Assembly: GCA_016125425.1 (NCBI GenBank)
Contig: WGLT01000011.1
Span: 1-64,000 of the forward strand
Length of the DNA: 64,000 bases
Source: Alphaproteobacteria bacterium
GTDB lineage: Bacteria; Pseudomonadota; Alphaproteobacteria; Caulobacterales; Parvularculaceae
Direction of reading: 5' to 3'
Made by a program: the position numbers and the translations under genes
Notes under the pieces: model-generated
Told to the model about the DNA's origin: nothing
Databases searched by the model: none
Seen by the model: the letters and a program-made list of their open reading frames with translations, nothing else
Part shown: positions 1 to 8,880 of the stretch, one piece after another
How positions within the stretch are numbered: the stretch's first letter is position 1
Layout: each line of letters begins with the position of its first letter

Positions 1-59
1 CCTTGTTCGACAGCCTTGATCACCCGCGCGCGAAGCGCGCCATCATATCCGTAACCCAT
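1..59 (-). mobile_element. 5' end of a possible IS630-family transposase gene (partial, runs off the left edge)
   Basis: A frame on the minus strand begins with ATG at 59, preceded by a strong GGGAGG ribosome site 4-9 bases upstream, and stays open to the window edge. The 19 visible residues (MGYGYDGALRARVIKAVEQ) resemble the N-terminus of IS630-type OrfA transposases, which typically start with a DLRERVVxAVExG helix before a helix-turn-helix. Only this short piece is visible, so the family call rests on one motif. The other IS end and the target duplication are outside the window or not identifiable. Confidence 0.45.
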
Positions 60-206
60 TCGATCCTCCCGTCATTCAACGGAAAAACCGAATCACTGTT
101 CGACCAAATTGTGAATCACCAGCCTAACAACCGGCTCTAGCGAGGCGCGCGCCGTCGGCGCTTCAAGCGCGCGAGGACGCCCGCCCTTGGCCCCGACGCC
201 TGACGG
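60..206. other. Non-coding stretch between the possible IS and the permease gene
   Basis: No gene was recognised here. If the IS630 call is right, the transposase leader and the IS terminal inverted repeat should lie between 60 and about 150. I could not define the repeat because the opposite end is outside the window. The segment also covers the region 3' of the permease gene, which ends at 207. Confidence 0.3.
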
Positions 207-1541
207 TTAGGGGGCCGGCGGAGCGGATTCGTCCGCGCGCGCATTCCCGCGCCGCATGAAGAGATAGACAGGAACGCCGGCGGCGAGCAGCGCCAGCCCC
301 CAGAGCACGGCCTCCAGCCCGGCGCCGTAAATCGCGCAGAAAGAATAAACGGCGGCGGCGAGTCCGACCCCGACGAGCGCCGGAGCCGGCGCAAATCCGC
401 GCTGCTTCAGAACCATCGCCGCGAGCGAACAAATGAGATACATGAACAGAGACGATGTCGTCGACAGCAGCAGGACGAAGGTGAAGAGCGCCGTCATCGA
501 CTTGGCGTAATTGAGCAGCACGACGACGGTCAGCAGCGCGCTCGAGACGACATGCGCCCTGACCGGCGTTCCGCGTGCGGATGTCTTGGCGAGGAAGGAC
601 GGAAACACCCCGTCGCGCGCCATCGCGTAAGGCACCTCGCCCTGCACCAAAATCCAGCCGTTCAAGGCGCCGAAGCCGGAAATAGCGACAAAGATCGCGA
701 GAACGACTCCGGCGCGCGGATCGAGAAAACGCGACACGAAATCAGAAAACGGGGCGGCGGACTTTGCGACTTCGTCGGCGGGCAAGAGAAGAACGACGGC
801 CGAACAGGTGACGAGGTAGAAAAATCCCGCAAGCGCGGTTCCGAACATCGTCGCGCGCGGGATCGTCCGCTCGGGGTCCTTGACCTTTTCCGCCGGAATA
901 GTCGCGCATTCGAGCCCGAGCAGCGCCCATAAGGTAAGCGTCGCGGACGCCGTGATCGCCGGAATCTTGATATCGGCCGCGCGCAGCGGCGCGGCATGCG
1001 CGGCGTGACCGCCGGTGAAGACGAGCACGATGGCTATAATCATCACGGCCGCCAGCGGAACGAGCTTCAACAGCGTCGTCGTCAGCTGCACGCCGCCCGC
1101 GAGAAAGGCGCCGCGGCAATTGACGGCCGTCAGTATCCAGACGGCCGCCACGCAAATGATCGCGGGCAGGCCTGGCGTTTTGGCGATCACCGGAAAGAAG
1201 ACCGACAGATAGCTGACCGTGCCGGTCGCGACCGCCGCATTGCCGACCCAGACCGAAATCCAATAGCTCCAGGCGACGAGAAAAGCGGGCGCGGGTCCGA
1301 AAGCGGCGCGCGTAAAGGCGTAGGGCCCGCCCGCCTTGGGCATCGATTTCGCTAGCGACGAAAAGGAATAGGCAAGGCACAGCCCGCCGGCGATGGTCAC
1401 CAGCCAGCCGAGGACGCTGTTCCAGCCGAAGGGGGCGAGCGTCGCGGGCAAAAGAAACACGCCCGAACCGATCATGTTCCCGACGACAAGCGCCGTCGCC
1501 ATCCAGAAGCCGAGCGATTTCGTCGGTTTCGCCGCTGTCAC
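207..1541 (-). CDS. APC-superfamily amino acid permease, AdiC-like
   Basis: 444-residue polytopic membrane protein with about 12 hydrophobic segments. The first helix carries the APC signature GSGVFLLPA, followed by GWLVTIAGG and an AGGPYAF block. It resembles arginine/agmatine antiporter AdiC throughout. The TLW motif in TM6 and the GW motif in TM8, which hold substrate-facing tryptophans in AdiC, are both present (NGWILVQGE region). It probably exchanges or imports an amino acid or amine across the inner membrane; the substrate cannot be assigned. No decarboxylase gene is adjacent, so an acid-resistance pair is not evident. The gene stands alone, upstream of a possible IS edge. Confidence 0.85.
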   Translation of the reverse strand: MTAAKPTKSLGFWMATALVVGNMIGSGVFLLPATLAPFGWNSVLGWLVTIAGGLCLAYSFSSLAKSMPKAGGPYAFTRAAFGPAPAFLVAWSYWISVWVGNAAVATGTVSYLSVFFPVIAKTPGLPAIICVAAVWILTAVNCRGAFLAGGVQLTTTLLKLVPLAAVMIIAIVLVFTGGHAAHAAPLRAADIKIPAITASATLTLWALLGLECATIPAEKVKDPERTIPRATMFGTALAGFFYLVTCSAVVLLLPADEVAKSAAPFSDFVSRFLDPRAGVVLAIFVAISGFGALNGWILVQGEVPYAMARDGVFPSFLAKTSARGTPVRAHVVSSALLTVVVLLNYAKSMTALFTFVLLLSTTSSLFMYLICSLAAMVLKQRGFAPAPALVGVGLAAAVYSFCAIYGAGLEAVLWGLALLAAGVPVYLFMRRGNARADESAPPAP

Positions 1542-1586
1542 GGTCGCCTTTCAGATCGTCGCGTCGAGAAGCTTCAACCGGCCCGG

Positions 1587-1622
1587 CGAAAAACACAAGC
1601 GCGGGATCTTGTGATCCCGCGC
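1587..1622 (-). terminator. Rho-independent terminator of the TonB-receptor gene
   Basis: A perfect 10-bp inverted repeat (GCGCGGGATC, loop TTGT) spans 1599-1622. Read on the minus strand it starts 27 bases after the stop codon at 1649 and is followed directly by a T-rich tract (TTGTGTTTTT, 1598-1589). Strong stem plus T tract is the classical intrinsic terminator. It insulates the receptor gene from the permease gene downstream. Confidence 0.85.
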
Positions 1623-1648
1623 CCGGTCCGCCCCTTGCCCGCGATCGT

Positions 1649-4051
1649 CTAGAATCGCTGGCCGAATCTGACGCCGATCGTCCGCGGACGGTTCGTGCCC
1701 GTATAGGCGCGCTGGCCGCAAGTCGTGATCGTACAGGCGACGAAATCGAATTGGTCGGCGCGCTTGTCGAAGGCGTTGGAAAGATAAGCCTCCAGCGACC
1801 AGGACCCTTTCTTGAGGCCCGCCGTGAAGTCGGCGATCACATAGCCTTTCTGGTCGCCGAGAATGCTTTGGTCGAGGACGAGCAGACTCGACCGGCTGTT
1901 TGACTGACCGGACACGGTTCCTTGAATATGCGCCATCGCCGAGCCGACCGGCCATTCATAGCGCGCGGTAAGATTACCCTTGAACCGCGGCACCACCGGC
2001 AGGCGCGTGCCGTCAGGCGCTTCCGGAGAAGGACAATTCGTTTCCGGCAAGCCCGTTGTGGTGTTGACAAAACCGCAATAATTCGCGGTCAGCTTGGCGT
2101 CGGTGATCGAGAACGCGCCGTCGAAGGTGAGGCCGTCCACCGGCGCCCAGGTCGCATTGCCCTCGATGCCGAGAATGCGCGCCTGGTTGGCGTTCTTGAT
2201 CTCGGTGAGGCCGTTCTGGCCGAGGATCGGGAACTGGAAGTCCTTCCACTTCTCGAGGAAGAAAGTGGCGTTGAAGATCAGCTGATCCGCCCACTGCGTC
2301 TTCCAGCCGACTTCATAGTTGATGAGCTTGTCTTCGAGATAGGGCGGCAGCGTGCCGCGGCGGTTGACGCCGCCAGGCCGGAAACCGGTCGAATAGGTGA
2401 AGTAAAGCATCTTGTCGCCGGTGACATGATAGGTGAGGCCGAGCTTGTGGGTCTCGCCCGTATTCTGCACCGTCTTGTCGAGGTTCGTACACGGAGAACC
2501 CGGCACGATCGCCGGACCGAAACACGCGGCGACGCCCGTCTTGCTGCTCACGGTGTCGTTGTAGCCGAAGAATCCAACGAGCGAGTTCTTGTATTTGTAG
2601 CCGCGAACGCCGCCGACAAAAGTCAGCTTGTCGGTGAGATCGAATTCCGCCTGGCCGAAGATCGCATAGTCGCGATCGGTTCTCGTCTGTTCGGTCAGCC
2701 AGATCGTATCCGTCCAGCCGGGCACTTCGAGAATGTCGGCGAGATTGTCGACCTTGTAGTCCTGCTGGATGTCATGAACCTGATGGTTCATGAACAGACC
2801 CGCAGTAAAGCGAACGCGTTCGCCTTGCGGGGACTGGATGCGCAATTCGTTGCTGTACTTCGTAAAACCGTCTTCGCCGACATAATATTGCGTCGGGTCG
2901 ATATAGTCGGTCGACCCGCCATTGCCGTAGAAATACGCGCCATAGCCGTAAAGCACGTCGTAATAATAGGCGTAATCCGTGTAGTCATACCGGGAATCGA
3001 TCTGACGCTTCAGATAGGCGCCGGCATAGGTGAGATCGAAATTGCCGATCTTGCCTTCCAGCGTCAGCGCCGCCTGCACCCAGCGGTCCTTCGAATAATC
3101 CGGGTTAAAGCGGTTCACCTGAAGGTCGCCGACTTTCGGATCGAAGGCGAACACGCCGTGAACGATCTGCTGCTGGCCCATGACGGTCGGCGTCATCGTC
3201 CAGTTGTCGTCGAGGTCGATCTTCAATGCGGCGCGGCCGCCGACGGTTTCGACGTCGTTGAAATCCTTCTTGACGAGATTGGCGTTGGTGCGCGTGATGC
3301 CCGACGTGGGATAAGTGCGCGAACCGAGAACGTTGTCGATATAGCCGGCGTCTTTTTCGTAATAGCCGACGAGACGGATCGCCGCGCGGTCCGACAGGGG
3401 CTGGTTCATGAAGCCTTCGAACTGATAGCCCCAGCCGCCGTGATCGACCTTGTTGCCCTCGAAGTCATAGCCGGCCTCGAATTTCGACGTATCCGGCTTG
3501 TTGGTGATGATGCGCAGCGTGCCCGATTCGGAGCTCGCGCCGTAGAGCGTGCCCTGCGGGCCGGCGAGCGCTTCGACGCGCTGGATGTCATAGATATGAA
3601 CGGGCAGGAAGCCGAGAATGGTCGTCACCGGCTGCTCGTCGAGATAGACGCCGACGCTGGGCAGGGAGGCCGAATGGTTGCCGTCGCCGCCGCTGGCGAC
3701 GCCGCGCATGTATAGGTTGATCGCCGAAGGGCCGGTCGACTGAAAGCTCAGGCTCGGCAAAAACTTCGAGTAGTCATTAAAGTCCGCGACGACGAGCTGA
3801 TCGAGTTTTTTCGTGTCCATCGCGATGATCGACAACGGCACGGACTGGATGCTTTGAGCGCGTTTTTCCGCGGTGACGACGATGACGTCGACGCCGCCTT
3901 TCTTCGCGGCCGGTTGCGTGTCCTGCGCGCTGGCCGGAGAGGCGATCGACAGCCCCGTCAGCATGGAAGAAGCGAGAAGCAATCCCTTGACCATGGGCGC
4001 CGCGGCGCGTCCGCGCGCTGTGCGTGTTTGCTGATTCATCGGCTTTGCCAT
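1649..4051 (-). CDS. TonB-dependent outer-membrane receptor
   Basis: About 800 residues from the chosen ATG at 4051, which has an AGGAGAGG ribosome site directly upstream; the frame is open further upstream, but without such a site. A signal peptide ends near SPASAQ, then comes a VIVVTAEKR TonB-box-like segment and a plug domain (SVPLSIIAMD, NLYMRGV, GPQGTLYGASSESGTLRIIT). A 22-strand barrel rich in aromatic and Asp/Asn turns follows, ending with the expected C-terminal Phe. It would import an iron complex or another large ligand by TonB energy. No siderophore or TonB/ExbBD genes are nearby, so the ligand is unknown. The plug sequence style matches the large sphingomonad/alphaproteobacterial receptor family. 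Confidence 0.93.
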   Translation of the reverse strand: MAKPMNQQTRTARGRAAAPMVKGLLLASSMLTGLSIASPASAQDTQPAAKKGGVDVIVVTAEKRAQSIQSVPLSIIAMDTKKLDQLVVADFNDYSKFLPSLSFQSTGPSAINLYMRGVASGGDGNHSASLPSVGVYLDEQPVTTILGFLPVHIYDIQRVEALAGPQGTLYGASSESGTLRIITNKPDTSKFEAGYDFEGNKVDHGGWGYQFEGFMNQPLSDRAAIRLVGYYEKDAGYIDNVLGSRTYPTSGITRTNANLVKKDFNDVETVGGRAALKIDLDDNWTMTPTVMGQQQIVHGVFAFDPKVGDLQVNRFNPDYSKDRWVQAALTLEGKIGNFDLTYAGAYLKRQIDSRYDYTDYAYYYDVLYGYGAYFYGNGGSTDYIDPTQYYVGEDGFTKYSNELRIQSPQGERVRFTAGLFMNHQVHDIQQDYKVDNLADILEVPGWTDTIWLTEQTRTDRDYAIFGQAEFDLTDKLTFVGGVRGYKYKNSLVGFFGYNDTVSSKTGVAACFGPAIVPGSPCTNLDKTVQNTGETHKLGLTYHVTGDKMLYFTYSTGFRPGGVNRRGTLPPYLEDKLINYEVGWKTQWADQLIFNATFFLEKWKDFQFPILGQNGLTEIKNANQARILGIEGNATWAPVDGLTFDGAFSITDAKLTANYCGFVNTTTGLPETNCPSPEAPDGTRLPVVPRFKGNLTARYEWPVGSAMAHIQGTVSGQSNSRSSLLVLDQSILGDQKGYVIADFTAGLKKGSWSLEAYLSNAFDKRADQFDFVACTITTCGQRAYTGTNRPRTIGVRFGQRF

Positions 4052-4072
4052 GCCCCTCTCCTGCCCTTGGGT

Positions 4073-4091
4073 GCGCGGTTCAAAACCGCGC
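4073..4091 (-). promoter_or_regulatory. Leader hairpin just upstream of the TonB-receptor ribosome site
   Basis: A perfect 8-bp inverted repeat (GCGCGGTT, loop CAA) lies 22 bases upstream of the receptor ATG and about 10 bases before its ribosome site. In the mRNA it could stabilise the 5' end or modulate translation. No Fur box was recognised in the remaining upstream region (4092-4219). The role is inferred from position only. Confidence 0.35.
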
Positions 4092-4219
4092 GATGAGGAG
4101 GCAGCGTAATCCGCGGCTCCCCCTGTCACAATCTTGTTGCAATTGCGAAGGGCGATTTTCTGGCGCGGTGTGGCGCAAACGTTCCTATTTCCTGTGCGAA
4201 TAGGGGCCGCGACAGTCGG

Positions 4220-6244
4220 CTATGGCGTCTCAGGATAGGCGTCGAGGACATCGCCTAGCGCCGCCTTGAGCGGGCCGAGCCATGGTTCGTAATGGCGCCA
4301 CTGGTCGAGGCCGGCGTCGCTGATCGGCCGGCGGACCTGTTCGGAGCTGGCCGTCCGGATGGCGCGCTCCGTCTTGTGAAATTCGAGACAGGCGGGTTCG
4401 AACGGGACGCCGCAATAGTCGAGCATCCGCCGGATCTCCCCCTCGGGGTCGGCGACGAGCTTTTCGTGAATGACCCGATGGACGGCGCCGGGCAACACCT
4501 CGTCGAAATGCTTCATCAGGAAGACATAGTCGCGATAATAGCGGCCGATGCGATCGAGGCCGTAGGAAAAATACTGCCCGTGGGCGAAATGCTGCTTGAA
4601 GCCGGAGAAACAGCAGGCGAGCGGGTGCCGGCGCGCGTCGATGATTTTCGCATTCGGCAAAATCAGCCGGATCAGCCCGATATGAGAAAAGTTGTTGGGC
4701 ATCTTGTCGATGAAGAAGGGCTTGTCGGTCTTTCTCTGGACGCGCGTGCGCTCGATATACTCCGCGCCGAGCTCGGCGAGCTGGTCGGCGGACAGTGTCG
4801 CGACGATCTCGGGATATTTTGATTCCTCGCTCGCCCTCGATCGCCCGCCGAGTCTTTTTGCGATGGACATGATGTCGGGCAGCTCCGAAGTGCCCTCGAT
4901 CTTGGAATGGCTCGACAAGATCTGTTCGATCAGCGTCGAGCCGGCGCGCGGCAGGCCGACGACGAAGATCGGATCGGGCGCCGGGCATCCCTGCCCTTTC
5001 CGCTCTTCAAACAGGGCGCGCGTGAAGACCTTGCGCGGACGATCAAGCCGTTCGGTGGCGTCCTCTTCGTCATAAATGATCTGCGACTGGCGCAGCGCGT
5101 TGGCCTTGTCATAACACGCGAAGGATTCGGCGTATTCGCCGCGGTCCTCGAGCGCCTTGCCGAGCGCGAAGAGAAGGTGCAGCCGGTCCTCTTCTTCAAG
5201 GTGAGCGCGCGCAAGCGCCGCCCGCATCGCCTTGATCTCCTCGTCCTCAAACCGGAACGTTTTGAGATTGGCGAGGCTCCAATAGGCCTCGCCCAGCGTC
5301 GGCATCATGCGAATCGCACGGCGATAGGCCTCGATGCATTCTCCGGTGCGCCCGACGGTTTTGAGCGCATGACCGAAACTCATCCATGATTTCGGCTGGT
5401 TCGGATATTCTTTGAGAAGGATCTCGTAATTCCGGATCGCTTCTTCAAATTCGCCGATGCGCACGAGGGCCGCCGAATAGAGCGTGCGGTAATTCGGATT
5501 GCGCGCGTCGGTCTTCAATAGGGTGCGCGTCTCTTCGAGAGCCTCCGCCACATTGCTCACACGCAACTGGACGATGGCGAGATTGTGTCGGGCGGCGGCG
5601 AAGCTTGGCGACAATTCAAGGCACCGCTTCAGCAAGGTCACCGCATCATGATAGCGCCCGACCCGCGCGGCGATCTCGGCCAGCATGCGGATCGCGGCGA
5701 CATCCGTCGGATGCTGTTTGAGATAATTGCGAGTCAGCTGTTCGGCGACGGCGATGCGTCCGTCGACCAGCGCGCTGGCCGCTTCGAGCAGCACGGGATC
5801 CTTGGTCGAGGACTTTATATGCCGCATATAGGCGCGGTCGGCGCCTTCGATGTCGCCGGCGAGCGTGAGCTGGTCGCCGAGCGCGCGCCAGCCATTCGCC
5901 AGCGCCGGATCGATCGAAAGAGCGCGCTCGATCTCCGCAATCGCCTTTTTGCCTTCGCCGAGCGCGGCGAGCGCAAGGCCGAGTTCGAGCCTGGCTTTCG
6001 CCCATTTCGGATTGCGGGCGAGCGCTTTCTCCATCGCCGCGCGCGCCGCTTCGGGGTCGCCTTTGCGCCGTTGCGCCGACGCGATCAGGACTTCGGCGTC
6101 CGGCTGGCCGGGAATGACCTTCAGGATTTCGCGCGCCTGCTCTTCGGCGAGATCGGGCGATATGGCGAGAAGGCGTTCGGCGTGCTCGAGCGCGACGGCG
6201 AGCGTGCCGGTGGGCTCTTCAGTCTTTGGCTGCGCGTTCGTCAT
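4220..6244 (-). CDS. Tetratricopeptide-repeat protein with C-terminal sulfotransferase domain
   Basis: 674 residues. Residues about 15-400 form a row of TPR helices (for example AKARLELGLALAALGEGKKA and KSWMSFGHALKTVGRTGE). The C-terminal third is a sulfotransferase: the PAPS 5'-phosphosulfate loop VGLPRAGSTLIEQIL is at 429-443, DKMPNNF follows near 513 and the RHPLACCFS block near 539. Such proteins transfer sulfate from PAPS to a protein or glycan while the TPR part recognises the acceptor; the acceptor here is unknown. There is no signal peptide, so it is probably cytoplasmic. It lies between the Entner-Doudoroff genes and the receptor gene on the same strand, with no obvious functional link. 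Confidence 0.88.
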   Translation of the reverse strand: MTNAQPKTEEPTGTLAVALEHAERLLAISPDLAEEQAREILKVIPGQPDAEVLIASAQRRKGDPEAARAAMEKALARNPKWAKARLELGLALAALGEGKKAIAEIERALSIDPALANGWRALGDQLTLAGDIEGADRAYMRHIKSSTKDPVLLEAASALVDGRIAVAEQLTRNYLKQHPTDVAAIRMLAEIAARVGRYHDAVTLLKRCLELSPSFAAARHNLAIVQLRVSNVAEALEETRTLLKTDARNPNYRTLYSAALVRIGEFEEAIRNYEILLKEYPNQPKSWMSFGHALKTVGRTGECIEAYRRAIRMMPTLGEAYWSLANLKTFRFEDEEIKAMRAALARAHLEEEDRLHLLFALGKALEDRGEYAESFACYDKANALRQSQIIYDEEDATERLDRPRKVFTRALFEERKGQGCPAPDPIFVVGLPRAGSTLIEQILSSHSKIEGTSELPDIMSIAKRLGGRSRASEESKYPEIVATLSADQLAELGAEYIERTRVQRKTDKPFFIDKMPNNFSHIGLIRLILPNAKIIDARRHPLACCFSGFKQHFAHGQYFSYGLDRIGRYYRDYVFLMKHFDEVLPGAVHRVIHEKLVADPEGEIRRMLDYCGVPFEPACLEFHKTERAIRTASSEQVRRPISDAGLDQWRHYEPWLGPLKAALGDVLDAYPETP

Positions 6245-6332
6245 CCCGCCTCTTTCCCTTTCGGGCCGATGTTAGAGGGGCCGGGCGCGCCGCGGCAAGC
6301 CGTCAGCGTTAACGCCTTCCGCCGCGCGGCGC

Positions 6333-8165
6333 CTATGCGCGCTCTTCCAGGAGAAATGTCATGCCGCCGCTTTCGGCGCCGCCGACGAGCGCGCGAAATC
6401 CCGTGAAGAGCTCGCGGCCAAGGCCGAAGCGCTGGCTTTCAAGATCGGCGGCGGCCGGCGCGCGCGCCGCAAGCTCCGCTTCGTCGACGAGCAATTCGAG
6501 ACGGCCTTCGTCCGCGTCGAGACGGATGATGTCGCCCGTTTCGACTTTGGCCAGCGGACCGCCGTCGAGCGCCTCCGGAGTCAAATGGATCGCGGCGGGC
6601 ACCTTGCCGCTCGCGCCCGACATGCGCCCGTCCGTGACAAGCGCGACTTTGAAGCCGCGGTCCTGCAAGACGCCGAGCGGCGGGGTCAGCTTGTGAAGCT
6701 CGGGCATGCCGTTGGCTTTCGGCCCCTGAAAGCGGACGACGGCGATGAAATCGCGCTCAAGCTCTCCTCGTTTGAACGCCGCCATCAGATCGTCCTGCGA
6801 GTGAAAGACGATGGCGGGCGCCTCGACGGCGCGCCGCTCCGGCTTCACCGCGGAGACCTTTATGACAGCCCGGCCGAGATTGCCGGAGAGAAGCGCGAGG
6901 CCGCCCGTCGGCTGGGCGGGATCTGAGACCGGCCGCAGAACGTCTTTATCCGCCGACCGCGCCGCGGCCGGGCGCCAGGCGACCGCCTCTCCCTGGAGAA
7001 AGGCTTCCTCCGCATAGAAACGAAGCCCCTTCCCCATCGACGTCGTCACATCCTCGTGGAGAAGCCCGGCGTCGAGAAGTTCGCGAATGACGAAGGGCAG
7101 CCCGCCCGCCGCATGGAACCGATTCACGTCGGCAAATCCGTTCGGATAAATCCGCGCGAGCAGCGGCGTCGCACGGGAGAGATCGGAGAAGTCGTCCCAG
7201 TTTATGATAATGCCGGCCGCGCGCGCCATGGCGACCAGATGGATCGCGTGATTGGTCGACCCGCCGGTCGCGTGAAGACCGACAATGGCGTTGACGATCG
7301 CACGCTCGTCGACGACTTCAAAAAAGGGAATGTACCCGTCTCCGAGCGCGGTCATCGCGGCGACGCGTCTGGCCGTATCCTTCACGAAAGCCGCGCGAAG
7401 CGGCGTGCCCGGATTGACAAAGGCCGAGCCCGGCAGGTGCAGCCCCATCACCTCCATCATCATCTGATTGGAGTTCGCCGTGCCGTAGAATGTGCAGGTC
7501 CCGGGCGAATGATAGCTCGCGCTTTCCGCGGCGAGGAGCTCGTCGCGCCCGACTTTGCCTTGGGCGTAGAGCTGGCGAACGCGCGCCTTTTCGTCATTGG
7601 CGAGACCCGATGTCATCGGCCCCGCCGGCAGGAACATGACCGGGAGAAAGCCAAAGCGCGCCGCGCCGATAAATAATCCGGGTACGATCTTGTCGCAAAC
7701 GCCGAGCATCAGCGCGGCGTCGAAAACATTGTGCGAGAGAGAAACAGCCGTCGCGAGCGCGATAACGTCGCGCGAGAACAGCGACAGATCCATGCCGGGC
7801 TGGCCCTGCGTGACCCCGTCGCACATCGCAGGAACGCCGCCCGCCACCTGCGCCGTCGCGCCGACTTCGTGCAGCGCCCGCTTGATCATTTCCGGATAAG
7901 CGCCGAGCGGCTGATGCGCCGACAGCATGTCGTTATAGGCGGTCACGATCGCGACATTGGGGCCGCCGCCTTGGGCGAGCGCCTTTTTGTCCTCCGGCCC
8001 GCAGCCCGCCGCGGCGTGGGCGAGATTGCCGCAGGAAAGAACGCGCCGGCGCGGCCCTTCCCCCGCCTGATCGCGCATCAGCTTCAGATAGGCGTCGCGC
8101 GTCTTGCGGCTGCGCTCGCGAATCCGGTCAGTCACGCGCGCCAGCGTTGCGTTCAATTCAGCCAT
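6333..8165 (-). CDS. edd: Phosphogluconate dehydratase (Entner-Doudoroff)
   Basis: 610 residues, the normal length for Edd of the IlvD/Edd family. It dehydrates 6-phosphogluconate to 2-keto-3-deoxy-6-phosphogluconate using a 4Fe-4S cluster. Family blocks are [30 protein letters not shown] with its cluster cysteine, the [13 protein letters not shown] block and [16 protein letters not shown] near the C-terminus. It is the last gene of zwf-pgl-edd, starting 10 bases after the pgl stop. The KDPG aldolase gene (eda) is not in this window. Confidence 0.96.
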   Translation of the reverse strand: MAELNATLARVTDRIRERSRKTRDAYLKLMRDQAGEGPRRRVLSCGNLAHAAAGCGPEDKKALAQGGGPNVAIVTAYNDMLSAHQPLGAYPEMIKRALHEVGATAQVAGGVPAMCDGVTQGQPGMDLSLFSRDVIALATAVSLSHNVFDAALMLGVCDKIVPGLFIGAARFGFLPVMFLPAGPMTSGLANDEKARVRQLYAQGKVGRDELLAAESASYHSPGTCTFYGTANSNQMMMEVMGLHLPGSAFVNPGTPLRAAFVKDTARRVAAMTALGDGYIPFFEVVDERAIVNAIVGLHATGGSTNHAIHLVAMARAAGIIINWDDFSDLSRATPLLARIYPNGFADVNRFHAAGGLPFVIRELLDAGLLHEDVTTSMGKGLRFYAEEAFLQGEAVAWRPAAARSADKDVLRPVSDPAQPTGGLALLSGNLGRAVIKVSAVKPERRAVEAPAIVFHSQDDLMAAFKRGELERDFIAVVRFQGPKANGMPELHKLTPPLGVLQDRGFKVALVTDGRMSGASGKVPAAIHLTPEALDGGPLAKVETGDIIRLDADEGRLELLVDEAELAARAPAAADLESQRFGLGRELFTGFRALVGGAESGGMTFLLEERA

Positions 8166-8175
8166 ATCCGTCTCC

Positions 8176-8880
8176 TCAAGGCGACCAGCACGCCCAAAGA
8201 TCGGGCCTCGCCCGAAGAATGGCGCGGACCGGCATGTCTTCGACAGGTCCGGGTCCGAGAGCCCGCTCGAATACGGCGCGCTTTTCGTCTCCTGTTAGCA
8301 TCAAGATAATGAATCGGGCGTCCTTGATCGCCGATAGCGTCAGCGTCATGCGCGCGACTTCCTCGCCGGTGACCTCGCTCCTGCGCGCGCGAATGGCGCA
8401 AACGCGGTCCTCGCTTTCAAGCGCCCTTTGTAATCCGTCCGCATACGGAAACCAGGAGGCCGTATGTCCGTCCGGCCCCATGCCGAGAACAACCGCGTCA
8501 AACGGCTTGCGGCGTTCGCCAAGTCTTTCCGCGACCGCCGCGACGCTCTCTTCGGGCGTCTTTGCGTCGGCGTAGAGCCCGGCGATGCGAAGGTCTCGCG
8601 CCGCCGCGAACGCCTTTCGGACGAACCCCTCATTCGACCGCGGATGCGCAAGCGGCGCCCAGCGTTCGTCGACGAGCGTCAGCCGGATCTTCCGCCATGG
8701 CAAAGGTTTGGACGCGAGCGCCTCATATGTCGCGCCCGGCGTCGCGCCGCCCGACACAGCCACTTCTCCGGAGTCTTCCCCCGAGGCGCCGCTCGCCGCC
8801 GCCGCGGCGATCAACTCCGCCAGACGCGCCGCCATGTGTTCGCGCGAGGAAAAGACGATCAGCGCCGGTTCAGACGCCAT
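8176..8880 (-). CDS. pgl: 6-phosphogluconolactonase
   Basis: 234 residues from the ATG at 8880, chosen because the upstream part of the open frame lies inside zwf. This start overlaps the zwf stop by 11 bases, consistent with translational coupling. It hydrolyses 6-phosphogluconolactone. SolB/DevB-type motifs are visible: [13 protein letters not shown] and [13 protein letters not shown]. It sits between the genes for the preceding and following enzymes of the pathway (zwf and edd), all on the minus strand. Confidence 0.95.
   Translation of the reverse strand: MASEPALIVFSSREHMAARLAELIAAAAASGASGEDSGEVAVSGGATPGATYEALASKPLPWRKIRLTLVDERWAPLAHPRSNEGFVRKAFAAARDLRIAGLYADAKTPEESVAAVAERLGERRKPFDAVVLGMGPDGHTASWFPYADGLQRALESEDRVCAIRARRSEVTGEEVARMTLTLSAIKDARFIILMLTGDEKRAVFERALGPGPVEDMPVRAILRARPDLWACWSP

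Noticed and set aside
1922-3715. 597-codon plus-strand frame opposite the TonB receptor
   Set aside because: Antisense shadow; the receptor on the other strand has signal peptide, plug and barrel.
4184-4204. CCTATT...AATAGG hairpin after the TPR-sulfotransferase gene
   Set aside because: The stem is only 6 bp and AT-rich, and no T tract follows on the minus strand, so it is a poor terminator.
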